Shown here piece after piece: positions 8,553-16,754 of a stretch of DNA of 64,000 bases (position 1 is the first letter of the stretch; each line of letters begins with the position of its first letter). Source of the DNA: Bin5 sp965220715 (lineage in GTDB: Bacteria; Chloroflexota; Anaerolineae; Caldilineales; Caldilineaceae). A program made the position numbers and the translations under genes. The stretch is from positions 1,116,001-1,180,000 of the forward strand of contig OZ244843.1 of assembly GCA_965220715.1 (NCBI GenBank), written 5' to 3'. The notes beneath the pieces are model-generated. The model saw only the letters and a list, made by a program, of their open reading frames with translations, had not been told where the DNA came from and made no database searches.

Positions 8553-9869
8553 ATGAAGCAATCAGTATTGAGTCGACGTCAGTTCTTGCAGCTGACAGCC
8601 GGCGTGACCGTTACTTCGGCTTTGGCGGCCTGTGTAGCCCCGACCGCGCCCGCAGCCGATAGCGGTGACGCAGGAATGGCTACAACGACCATTGACATTT
8701 GGGCCTATCCCCGCACGGAAAATGACGGGGACATCGTCTATGACCCTCTGAATGAGGGATTCCATGCAGCCCATCCTGACATCATGGCGGAGGTCGAGGT
8801 ACAGCCTTGGGGTGGGCGTCGCGAAAAACTCTACGCCGCGGCCGCGGCCGACGAGGCGCCGGATATCTGGGATGCAACCACCGATACGGTGCCGGCCTAT
8901 ATCACAAAAGGCGTGATCCTTGGTCTTGACGATCATTTGACAGCAGAGAATCTGGCCGACTACACTGCTGCCGAAGTCGAAGCGGCAAGCCTTGACGGTG
9001 TTCTGTACATGCCGCTGATCGAAGCGGAAGTCAATGGCATTGCTTACAACGGCGGACTGCTGTCGGAACTGGGCTATGACCCCGCCACCGCCTCATTCGA
9101 GACTTGGGACGAACTCTATGCCTTAGGTGAGAGGGCCGCAGAAATGAACTGGTATCTGGAAAGCCTCAGCACCTTCAGCTGGGGTGGATTCCTGGTTACC
9201 GTACATGAAGCGGGCGGCCAAGTGTATACGGACGACCGCACCGATTCCAACTTCCTTGAACAGCCCGTCATCGATTCCTTGACCCGCTGGGTCAAAGAGT
9301 TCGAGGAGGGTTGGGTCCCGCTGGAATACGCCATCGGCAGCGTCGATGAACAGGGTGGCCTGCCCGACTACTGGCTTTCATTGGAACAGGTGACCGCGCG
9401 CAGAGAAGATGCAGCCTGCGTTCAAGACGTTGAAGCAAACCCGGATCTGGACTACGTAATCGGCCACCCCCGCAGCATGGACAGCTCAATCACTGCAGTT
9501 TCCGGCATCGTTTCGGGCCAGGGCTGGGCCGTCACAAGCCAAAGCGATGCGGTTGATGCTGCGGTTACATGGGTCAAGTACATGATTATGCCGGAACAGG
9601 TCGGGACACGCGCCAACCTGGCAGGCACCACGCCGGTCGGCAACAAATCCAGGGAAATCTGGAATCCTGCCCCCTGCACAGCCGCCTACGTAGACCGTTT
9701 CGGACCGCTGCTGTTCGCCGGTGTCGACACCAATACCCTCTGGCAGGAGAGCAAGGTTGTTGCCGGCCCGCAATTCCAGGCCGCCATACTTGGTCAGGCC
9801 ACGGTAGAAGAAGCGTTGGAGACCATCAAGACGGAGATCGATGCGCTCCTGTTGGAACAATATGGCTAG
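8553..9869 (+). CDS. ABC transporter substrate-binding lipoprotein (family 1)
   Basis: This is the extracytoplasmic binding component of a carbohydrate-type (CUT1) importer. The 438-residue protein starts at the ATG at 8553 after a GAGGAG site. Its N-terminus has a twin-arginine motif SRRQFLQ (Arg8-Arg9), a hydrophobic core, and a lipobox LAAC with the lipidated Cys27, followed by an Ala/Pro/Thr-rich linker. The mature part has the family 1 pattern, including an early WAYPRTE strand and a central NGIAYNG hinge region. It begins the cluster that continues with two permeases and three oxidoreductase or demethylase genes. CUT1 proteins mostly bind sugars, but the downstream enzymes suggest a methylated amine, sulfonium or sugar-acid ligand. 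No ATPase gene is nearby. Confidence 0.93.
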   Translation: MKQSVLSRRQFLQLTAGVTVTSALAACVAPTAPAADSGDAGMATTTIDIWAYPRTENDGDIVYDPLNEGFHAAHPDIMAEVEVQPWGGRREKLYAAAAADEAPDIWDATTDTVPAYITKGVILGLDDHLTAENLADYTAAEVEAASLDGVLYMPLIEAEVNGIAYNGGLLSELGYDPATASFETWDELYALGERAAEMNWYLESLSTFSWGGFLVTVHEAGGQVYTDDRTDSNFLEQPVIDSLTRWVKEFEEGWVPLEYAIGSVDEQGGLPDYWLSLEQVTARREDAACVQDVEANPDLDYVIGHPRSMDSSITAVSGIVSGQGWAVTSQSDAVDAAVTWVKYMIMPEQVGTRANLAGTTPVGNKSREIWNPAPCTAAYVDRFGPLLFAGVDTNTLWQESKVVAGPQFQAAILGQATVEEALETIKTEIDALLLEQYG

Positions 9870-9906
9870 CGGAGCCATCTCCGCCACAATAAGCCCAACT
9901 TAGATC

Positions 9907-9961
9907 GCAGAGTTGCTGAGAAGCGGGATGGCCCCCGCCTCAGCAACTCTGCAGTTTTTTG
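9907..9961 (+). terminator. Strong intrinsic-type hairpin between binding protein and permeases
   Basis: A perfect 14-bp stem (9907-9920 with 9939-9952) holds a second 5-bp stem (GCGGG/CCCGC) in its loop and runs into a T-rich tract at 9954-9961. It sits just after the binding-protein stop and just before the permease start. Partial termination here, or protection of the upstream mRNA from 3' decay, would make more binding protein than permease. Confidence 0.88.
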
Positions 9962-9982
9962 TTCGAGATGGAGAAACTGATC

Positions 9983-10900
9983 ATGGCCGTTGCGAGCCCA
10001 TCCCAGCGCGCAACCTCCCAATTCCTCAGACGACTACGGCGTTCCCTGCCTTGGTATCCCTTTATCATTGTCAACACCGTAGTCTTCCTCGTTTTCAATC
10101 TTGTCCCCTGGATCTCGATGTTCCGTTACAGCGTCCTGAAGACCGACCTGCTTTCCACGCGTGAATTTGTGGGGCTCGATCACTTTGTGCGTATGCTGAG
10201 TGATGCCAAGCTCCACAAGGCCATGCTCAACACAGTCTGGTTTACGGCTATGTATATCCCGCTGTTGGTGGCGGTATCACTTGGGGTTGCTGTGCTTGTA
10301 AACCGACCGCTGCGGGGCATGAAGGCGTTCCGCGCGCTCTACTTTCTTCCCAATATTACGTCGGTGGCGGTCCTTGCCTTGATCTTTCGCCGGTTTCTTT
10401 CACCACGCCCCGATGGCCCCCTCAACTTCCTGATCGGACTTGTCGGCATTCAGCCCCAGAAGTGGCTGATCGATGTGAATCAGGCCATGCCCAGCATTGT
10501 CGGGATCAGCCTGTGGGAGGCGTTTGGTTACTTTATGGTCATCTGGCTGGCCGGGCTGCAGGCCATCCCCAGTGAACTCTATGATGCCGCCAAAGTGGAT
10601 GGCGCCAACGGATGGCGCCTTCACCGCTACGTTACCATTCCACTGCTGCGCCCGACCGCAGCCTTTATCATCGTGATCGCCACCATTGGCGCTTTGCAGG
10701 TCTTCGGTTCAATTTTCATCTTGACGGGTGGCGGGCCAGTCAACGCGACGACGACAGTGGTCTATCAAATCTACAGCGAAGCCTTCAACTTTGGCCGCTT
10801 TGGTTACGCGTCGGCGCTATCGATACTCTTCTTTTTGATTATTCTGCTTGTCGCCCTGATTCAGTCCCGATATCTGCGTTTTGGTGAAGACATATATTAG
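9983..10900 (+). CDS. Carbohydrate ABC transporter permease, MalF/UgpA type
   Basis: This is the first of two membrane subunits of the CUT1 importer. The protein of about 305 residues has six predicted membrane segments. The EAA loop that contacts the ATPase is present near IPSELYDAAKVDGANGWRLH, followed by VTIPLLRPT. I prefer the ATG at 9983 because GGAG lies nine bases upstream. ATG at 9968 and TTG at 9959 are also in frame but fall against the terminator T-tract. It is followed after about 100 bases by its partner permease. Confidence 0.92.
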   Translation: MAVASPSQRATSQFLRRLRRSLPWYPFIIVNTVVFLVFNLVPWISMFRYSVLKTDLLSTREFVGLDHFVRMLSDAKLHKAMLNTVWFTAMYIPLLVAVSLGVAVLVNRPLRGMKAFRALYFLPNITSVAVLALIFRRFLSPRPDGPLNFLIGLVGIQPQKWLIDVNQAMPSIVGISLWEAFGYFMVIWLAGLQAIPSELYDAAKVDGANGWRLHRYVTIPLLRPTAAFIIVIATIGALQVFGSIFILTGGGPVNATTTVVYQIYSEAFNFGRFGYASALSILFFLIILLVALIQSRYLRFGEDIY

Positions 10901-11001
10901 CCGGATTGTAGGGAGATATGCCGGTCAAAGGGGACAGGCCCCGCCAGGAGAAACCGGCGCCTGACTTCCTATCTCTGAACGACCATTTTGGAGTTCCACA
11001 G

Positions 11002-11853
11002 ATGTCTATTTCTGAATCCAGCGAGTCAGTCGAAAAACGCAACCCGATTCGAGAGACGCTCATCTATATAGCGATGACGGTGGTGGCGCTCACAACGGTT
11101 GGGCCGTTTCTGATCATGATTTCGGTATCCTTAACTGAAAATATCCGCTTTATCACCTTCCCAGTCGAACTGATCCCAACGCCGATTACCTTGGAGAATT
11201 TCCAGCTACTCTTTGCCAGGACAGATGCGTTGCGCTGGCTCTTCAATAGTGTCTATGTCGCCTTCGTTTCAACTTTGGGCGGTGTGATCACGTCGAGCAT
11301 GGCCGGATTTGCCTTTGCCAGGGGCGACTTCTGGGGCAAGACCGTTATCTTTACACTCTTTTTGGGCATTCTGATAATGCCTGATACCGCCCTGATCGTG
11401 CCGCAATTTATAGTTCTCTCGCAATTGGGGCTGGTGAACTCCTACACGGCTCTGATCGGACCCTGGTTTGCATCTATTTTCGGCACTTTCTTGATGCGCC
11501 AGGCATACTTGAGCATTCCTCGCGATTACGATGATGCCGCAACTATCGATGGCGCCAATCTCTGGCAGAACTGGTGGCACGTGCTGATGCCGCAGGTCGT
11601 GCCCGCCATGGCGACATTGGCTGTCCTGCGTTTTATGGGCAACTGGAACTCCTTTTTCTATCCCATGATTGTCACTTCCAAATCAGATATGCGCACCCTT
11701 ACCGTCGGTCTGGGCACTGTCGCGCGCTCCGGCGGAGATGCAGGATTGGATATGTCGGGCGCGGTGCTCGGCTTCCTGCCGACCCTGCTCGTCTTCATAC
11801 TCATGCAGCGTTATATTATCCGCGGCATCTCACTCAGTGGCGTGAAAGGTTGA
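11002..11853 (+). CDS. Carbohydrate ABC transporter permease, MalG/UgpE type
   Basis: This is the second membrane subunit of the importer, with six predicted helices and an EAA loop (IPRDYDDAATIDGANLWQNW) followed by VLMPQVVPAMATLAV. The ATG at 11002 has GGAG about eight bases upstream and gives 283 residues. An in-frame ATG at 10918 would add a hydrophilic 28-residue tail that looks like translated spacer. The next gene starts ten bases after the stop, which supports one transcript carrying transport and catabolism. Confidence 0.92.
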   Translation: MSISESSESVEKRNPIRETLIYIAMTVVALTTVGPFLIMISVSLTENIRFITFPVELIPTPITLENFQLLFARTDALRWLFNSVYVAFVSTLGGVITSSMAGFAFARGDFWGKTVIFTLFLGILIMPDTALIVPQFIVLSQLGLVNSYTALIGPWFASIFGTFLMRQAYLSIPRDYDDAATIDGANLWQNWWHVLMPQVVPAMATLAVLRFMGNWNSFFYPMIVTSKSDMRTLTVGLGTVARSGGDAGLDMSGAVLGFLPTLLVFILMQRYIIRGISLSGVKG

Positions 11854-11862
11854 CACATTCGA

Positions 11863-12870
11863 ATGACGCAAGAAAGAAAAATCCTCTACCTGCCCCCGGT
11901 TGGCCTGTCCCAAGACATTCTCTCCCCCAAAGCTGTCTCCATACTGGAGAGCCTGGGTACCGTGATCTGGAACGAGTTGGATCGCAACTACACAAGCGAT
12001 GAGCTGCTTGAGATGATCCCAGGCGCGGCAGTGGTGATCACCTCCTGGGGATCGCCACAGATCACCGCAGAACATGTAGCCGCAGCCGACGACCTGCAAA
12101 TCGTCGGCCATGCCGCCGGCTCGGTCAAGACCCGCCTGGCAACAACGGGCCATCAACGGGGGATCGTGCTCCTCAGCGCCGCCGATGTCATCGCCGAATC
12201 CGTTGCTGAATACACGCTCTGGGCCATGCTGAGCGGACAGCGCAATCTCTTCCCCTACGAAAAAGTCATGAAGGCCGAACGCGGCTGGAAACCTGCCCAC
12301 AACTGGCCCGGTCACTCCCTTTACGCCAAAAAAGTGGGAATCGTCAGCGCCAGCATGGTCGGCCGCCGCGTTATCGGCCTCCTCAAGCCATTCGACTGCG
12401 ACGTCATGGTCTACGACCCTTATCTCAGCCAGGAGGACGCCCGCCTGCTGGATGTGCGCAGCGTCTCCCTAGCCGAACTGTTCGCCGAGGCCGACATCGT
12501 CTCGGTGCACGCCCCGATCACACCCGAAACCAGGCATATGATTACCGGCGCCCACTTCCAGTCGATTCGCGACGGCGCACTTTTTGTCCACACCGCCCGC
12601 TCCTGGGTGCTGGATCAGGATGCTCTGCTCGCCGAGCTGCGGAAGAACCGCTTCAACGCCTATATCGATGTCTTCGAGCCGGAGCCCCTGTCCGCCGATC
12701 ATCCCATCCGCGATCTCGACAATGTCTTCCTGTCCCCCCATGTTTCGGGCCACACTGTCGAGAATCGAATGCGCCTGGTCGAAGAAATCGTCCGCGACGT
12801 CCAGCGCTTCTTCAACAACGAACCGCTGCGGCTTGTCGTACCGTACGAGAAATTGAAGATCATGGCCTGA
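11863..12870 (+). CDS. D-isomer-specific 2-hydroxyacid dehydrogenase family protein
   Basis: Enzymes of this family reduce 2-oxo acids or oxidise D-2-hydroxy acids with NAD(P). The 335-residue protein keeps the catalytic triad: Arg246 in HTARS, Glu272 in VFEPEP and His293 in SPHVSGHT. The dinucleotide motif is unusual. Where GxGxxG is expected (159-167) it reads GIVSASMVG, with the second glycine replaced by serine. Residues before it (HSLYAKKVG) and the acidic position after it (VMVYDPYL) look normal. It overlaps the following reading frame by one base if that frame starts at 12870, so the genes may be coupled. Substrate unknown; the context suggests a step in the same catabolic route. Confidence 0.88.
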   Translation: MTQERKILYLPPVGLSQDILSPKAVSILESLGTVIWNELDRNYTSDELLEMIPGAAVVITSWGSPQITAEHVAAADDLQIVGHAAGSVKTRLATTGHQRGIVLLSAADVIAESVAEYTLWAMLSGQRNLFPYEKVMKAERGWKPAHNWPGHSLYAKKVGIVSASMVGRRVIGLLKPFDCDVMVYDPYLSQEDARLLDVRSVSLAELFAEADIVSVHAPITPETRHMITGAHFQSIRDGALFVHTARSWVLDQDALLAELRKNRFNAYIDVFEPEPLSADHPIRDLDNVFLSPHVSGHTVENRMRLVEEIVRDVQRFFNNEPLRLVVPYEKLKIMA

Positions 12871-12926
12871 TGCCGAAAAGCAGTGGCCGGTCACTGAAAA
12901 CCGGTCACCGGGAAATGGGGATAACG

Positions 12927-15383
12927 ATGTTGCCTAAGCACGCCCGGGCAGTGATCATCGGCGCCGGAATCGCCGGCTGCAGCGTGGCATACCACCTGTC
13001 GAAACTCGGATGGCGGGAGATCGTAGTCGTCGATCAAGGCCCGCTGTTCGAGACTGGCGGCTCAACTTCGCACGCGCCGGGCCTGGTTTTCCAGATCAAC
13101 GCCTCCAAAACGATGACCGAGTTCGCGCGCCACAGCGTCGATCTCTGGACCCAGATGGAGCTGGACGGTGAGCCGTGCGCCCGGCAGGTCGGCAGCATGG
13201 AAGTCGCCTGGACGCCCGAACGTCTCGCCGACCTGAAACGCAAGCATGGCTACGGCCTCGCCTGGGGCGTGGAATGCCACCTGCTCAGCCCCAACGAGGC
13301 ACACGCCCGCTTCCCACTCCTGTCCGACCGCATCTTTGGCGCGCTCTACGTCCCCTCCGACCTCCAGACGAAGGCGACCAGGTCGGCAGAGGCGATGGCG
13401 CGCGCGGCAGAGCAAACCGGCGCCAGATTTTTCGGCGGCACCAAAGTGACCGGCTTCGGTATCGCCAACGGGCGCATCACCGCCGTGCATACCACCCACG
13501 GTGACATCAGCACAGACCTCGTCGTCGCCGCCACCGGCATCTGGGCGCCCAAAGTTGGCGGCATGGCCGACGTGCCCATCCCACTGTCGCCGATGCAACA
13601 CCTCTACGCCGTTACCACGCCGCTGCCTGAACTGGCCGGCGCCACCGAGGAGATATCGCTCCCGTTCCTGCGCAACCAGGACAAGGCGATGTACTTTCGG
13701 CAGGAGGGCGAGAACATCGGTATCGGCTCCTACCTGCACGAACCGCTCCTGGTGGACGCCGCCGACCTCCCCGACCGCGCGGTCGCCGGCATGCCCCCCG
13801 CTGAGATGCCCTTCGCCTCTACCCACTTTGAGGCCGCGATGGAGGCGGCAGGCGAACTGATGCCCAGCCTCCAAAGTGTAGAACTGACGCGCACTCTCAA
13901 CGGCATCTTCTCATTCACCAACGACGGCTTCCCCGTGCTCGGCGAATCGCCGCAACTGCCCGGCTTCTGGTCGGCGCAAGCAGTCTGGATCACACACGCC
14001 GGCGGCGTGGGCAAGGCGGTCGCCGAATGGATCGTAAACGGCGAGCCGAATACCGACCTGCACGAGTGCGACATAAGACGCTTCCACCCGCACGCTCTGA
14101 GCCGCCCCTACGTCCGCGCCCGCGCCGCACAGCAGTACCGCGAGGTCTACGACATTATCCACCCGCGCCAGCAGATGACCCACCCCCGCAACCTGCGGCT
14201 GACGCCCTTCTCTGCCCGCCAACAGGAATTGGACGCCGTCTTCTTCGAGAACGCGGGCTGGGAGCGACCCCAGTGGTACGATGCCAACCTGGAGTTGCTC
14301 GATTCGTTCAAGATATTCGGCGCAGCCCGCAGCGGCTGGGCCGCACAGGAATGGTCGCCGGCGGTCGCGGCCGAGCATGCCGCCACACGGGAGCGGGTAG
14401 CGCTGTTCGATTTGACGCCCTTCGCCATCTTCGAGATGACCGGCCCCGGCGCGCTCGCCGCGCTCCAGCGCCTGGCCACCAACGAAATGAACAAACCGGT
14501 CGGCGCCATCACCTATACTTCCATGCTGACCCCGCGCGGCGGCATCAAGTGCGACCTGACCGTCACGCGCCTGGCCGATGAGCGCTTCATGATCGTGACC
14601 GGCGGCGCCATGGGCCTCCACGACCTCGGCTGGATGGAGAGCCATCTGCCCGGCGACGGCTCTGCCAGCCTGACCGACATCTCGGCGGGGCTCTGCTGCA
14701 TCGGCCTGTGGGGGCCGCACGCCCGCGATCTGCTCAGCCGCGTCAGTGAAGACGACCTGACCGACGCCGCCTTCCCCTACCTGACCGCCAAGCGGATAAC
14801 GATCGCCGAGGTCCCCGTGCTGGCCCTGCGCATCTCCTACGTGGGTGAACTTGGCTGGGAGCTTTACGCCCCGGTCGAACAGGGCCAGCGCATGTGGGAC
14901 ATCCTCTGGCAGGCGGGCGGACCGCTCGGCCTGATCGCGGCCGGAGGCGGCGCCTTCGACTCGCTGCGGCTCGAAAAGGGCTACCGGCTCTGGGGCCAGG
15001 ACATCCACACCGAGTACAATCCATACGAGGCCGGCATCGATTTCGCAGTGCGCATCGACAAGGGCGACTTCATCGGCCGCGATGCGCTCAACAAGCTGCG
15101 CGCGCAGGGCACCACGCGCAAACTCTGCTGCCTGACGCTGGACAACCCCGACGCCGTCGTTATGGGTAAGGAACCGATCATGGGCCCAGACCGCGTACTG
15201 GGCTACGTTACCAGCGCCAACTACGGACACACAGTCGGGCGCGGCATCGTCTATGGCTACCTTCCTATCGACTACATCAATGTGGGAACCGGCGTGGATG
15301 TTCTTTACTTCGGCGAACGCCTTCCCGCAACGGTCTCCCGCGAGCCCCTCTACGACCCGCGCGCCGCAAAAATGAAGGCATAA
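12927..15383 (+). CDS. FAD-dependent oxidoreductase/GcvT fusion (dimethylglycine/sarcosine dehydrogenase-like)
   Basis: Proteins of this architecture oxidise N-methyl groups and pass the C1 unit to tetrahydrofolate. The N-terminal DAO domain has the ADP-binding IIGAGIAG (10-17) and GGSTSHAPGL, whose His49 matches the histidine that binds FAD covalently in dimethylglycine dehydrogenase. An FAO_M-like linker follows at about 380-430, then a GcvT aminomethyltransferase domain and GcvT C-terminal barrel to residue 818. The start is uncertain. ATG at 12927 has GGGGAT upstream; ATG at 12915 is in frame; ATG at 12870 overlaps the previous stop (TGATG), but the stretch between looks like a spacer repeat. 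The exact methylamine substrate is not determined. Confidence 0.92.
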   Translation: MLPKHARAVIIGAGIAGCSVAYHLSKLGWREIVVVDQGPLFETGGSTSHAPGLVFQINASKTMTEFARHSVDLWTQMELDGEPCARQVGSMEVAWTPERLADLKRKHGYGLAWGVECHLLSPNEAHARFPLLSDRIFGALYVPSDLQTKATRSAEAMARAAEQTGARFFGGTKVTGFGIANGRITAVHTTHGDISTDLVVAATGIWAPKVGGMADVPIPLSPMQHLYAVTTPLPELAGATEEISLPFLRNQDKAMYFRQEGENIGIGSYLHEPLLVDAADLPDRAVAGMPPAEMPFASTHFEAAMEAAGELMPSLQSVELTRTLNGIFSFTNDGFPVLGESPQLPGFWSAQAVWITHAGGVGKAVAEWIVNGEPNTDLHECDIRRFHPHALSRPYVRARAAQQYREVYDIIHPRQQMTHPRNLRLTPFSARQQELDAVFFENAGWERPQWYDANLELLDSFKIFGAARSGWAAQEWSPAVAAEHAATRERVALFDLTPFAIFEMTGPGALAALQRLATNEMNKPVGAITYTSMLTPRGGIKCDLTVTRLADERFMIVTGGAMGLHDLGWMESHLPGDGSASLTDISAGLCCIGLWGPHARDLLSRVSEDDLTDAAFPYLTAKRITIAEVPVLALRISYVGELGWELYAPVEQGQRMWDILWQAGGPLGLIAAGGGAFDSLRLEKGYRLWGQDIHTEYNPYEAGIDFAVRIDKGDFIGRDALNKLRAQGTTRKLCCLTLDNPDAVVMGKEPIMGPDRVLGYVTSANYGHTVGRGIVYGYLPIDYINVGTGVDVLYFGERLPATVSREPLYDPRAAKMKA

Positions 15384-15443
15384 AACGCAACTTGCTATTA
15401 GCCACTAAGAACTAGAAACTCGAAGCCACCGGAGTACTTCGAC

Positions 15444-16688
15444 ATGTCACAAACACTACTTATCGACGATCTCAAGCGCCGTCGCCTGCCCATCAACCTG
15501 CGTCAGAGCGGCAACAGCGACGCCCGCATGCTCATCTCCACCCGCATCAGGAAGTCGCCCTGGTGGCACCTGTCCAAGGCGGCCGGCTGCTGGGCCTACA
15601 CCACCTACAACCATCAGTACCACCCCCGCGCCTACATCAAGCCCGAAGACGGCGGCATGCTCGCCGAGTACAAATACCTGACCGAGCATGTCAGCATGTG
15701 GGATGTGGCCGTCGAACGCCAGATCCAGATCAAGGGTCCCGACGCCGCCGACTTCGTCGATTATGTCATCACCCGTGATGTGCACAGCCTGCTGCCCACC
15801 ATGCAGGCCCGCTATGTGATCCTCTGCAACCAGTACGGCGGCATCATCAACGACCCCGTGCTCCTACGCGTTGCCGACGACGAGTTTTGGTTCAGCATCT
15901 CCGACTCCGACGTGCTGCTCTGGGCGCAGGGCGTCAACTCCACCGGCAGATTTAATGTTGAAATCCATGAACTCGATGTCTCTCCGCTGCAGATTCAAGG
16001 TCCCAAGTCGGCCGCGCTCCTGGAGAAAATGTTCGGCCCCCACATCCGCGAGATCCCCTACTACGGTCTGATCCACGAAACGCTCAACGGCCATCTTGTC
16101 ACAATTTCGCGCACCGGTTTCTCCGCCGAACTCGGCTTCGAGATCTACCTCCACAACGCCATGCTTCACGCCGACGACGTCTGGCCCTACATCCTCGAGC
16201 AGGGCGAGGAGTTCAACCTCGGCGTAATCGCGCCCAGCCACATTCGCCGCATCGAGGCGGGCATCCTCTCCTACGGCCAGGACATGGACATCGAGAGCAA
16301 CCCCTACGAAGTGCGGCTCGGCTGGCAGGTGGACCTGGACAAAGGCGATTTCATCGGCAAAGAGGCGCTTACCCGCATCAAGCAGGAGGGCGTGAATCAG
16401 CGGCTGGTCGGTCTGCGCGTCGGCGGCGAGCCGATCGTCTGGTACAACGAGGATTTCTATCTGGTCAAGGACAACGACTCCGGCGACGACGTCGGCTACG
16501 TCACCAGCGCCTTCTGGTCCCCGGCCCAGGGCTCAAACATCGCCCTGGCCGTCATGCCCCGCTCCCACTGGAAACGCGGCACCCAGGTCAAGGTCCAACT
16601 CCCCGCCGACGGCATCGTCGATGCCGAAGTCGTGCGCGTCCCCTTCGTCGACCCGACCAAGGATCTGCCCAAGACGGAGTTGCAATAA
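15444..16688 (+). CDS. GcvT-family methyltransferase, DmdA-like (folate-dependent demethylase)
   Basis: The 414-residue protein is a stand-alone GcvT-fold enzyme. Its N-terminal part resembles, as far as I recall the family, dimethylsulfoniopropionate demethylase DmdA more than glycine-cleavage T protein: LTEHVSMWDVAVERQIQIKG, the VITRDVHSLLP stretch, GGIINDPVLLRVADDEFWFS and IRRIEAGILSYGQDM. The C-terminal barrel is GcvT_C-like (DVGYVTSAFWSP). Such enzymes move a methyl group to tetrahydrofolate. It lies 60 bases after the FAD/GcvT fusion, as last gene of the operon. True DmdA activity is not shown; related GcvT paralogues act on other methylated compounds. Confidence 0.85.
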   Translation: MSQTLLIDDLKRRRLPINLRQSGNSDARMLISTRIRKSPWWHLSKAAGCWAYTTYNHQYHPRAYIKPEDGGMLAEYKYLTEHVSMWDVAVERQIQIKGPDAADFVDYVITRDVHSLLPTMQARYVILCNQYGGIINDPVLLRVADDEFWFSISDSDVLLWAQGVNSTGRFNVEIHELDVSPLQIQGPKSAALLEKMFGPHIREIPYYGLIHETLNGHLVTISRTGFSAELGFEIYLHNAMLHADDVWPYILEQGEEFNLGVIAPSHIRRIEAGILSYGQDMDIESNPYEVRLGWQVDLDKGDFIGKEALTRIKQEGVNQRLVGLRVGGEPIVWYNEDFYLVKDNDSGDDVGYVTSAFWSPAQGSNIALAVMPRSHWKRGTQVKVQLPADGIVDAEVVRVPFVDPTKDLPKTELQ

Positions 16689-16754
16689 CTCAGAGGTTGG
16701 AAAACAGCGATCGGCAGCAGATCTGCCCTGCGGCATTTCGGCTGAAAAGCATAA

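Noticed and set aside
13911..15230. A 439-codon minus-strand frame
   Set aside because: Antisense to the FAD/GcvT fusion; no domain features.
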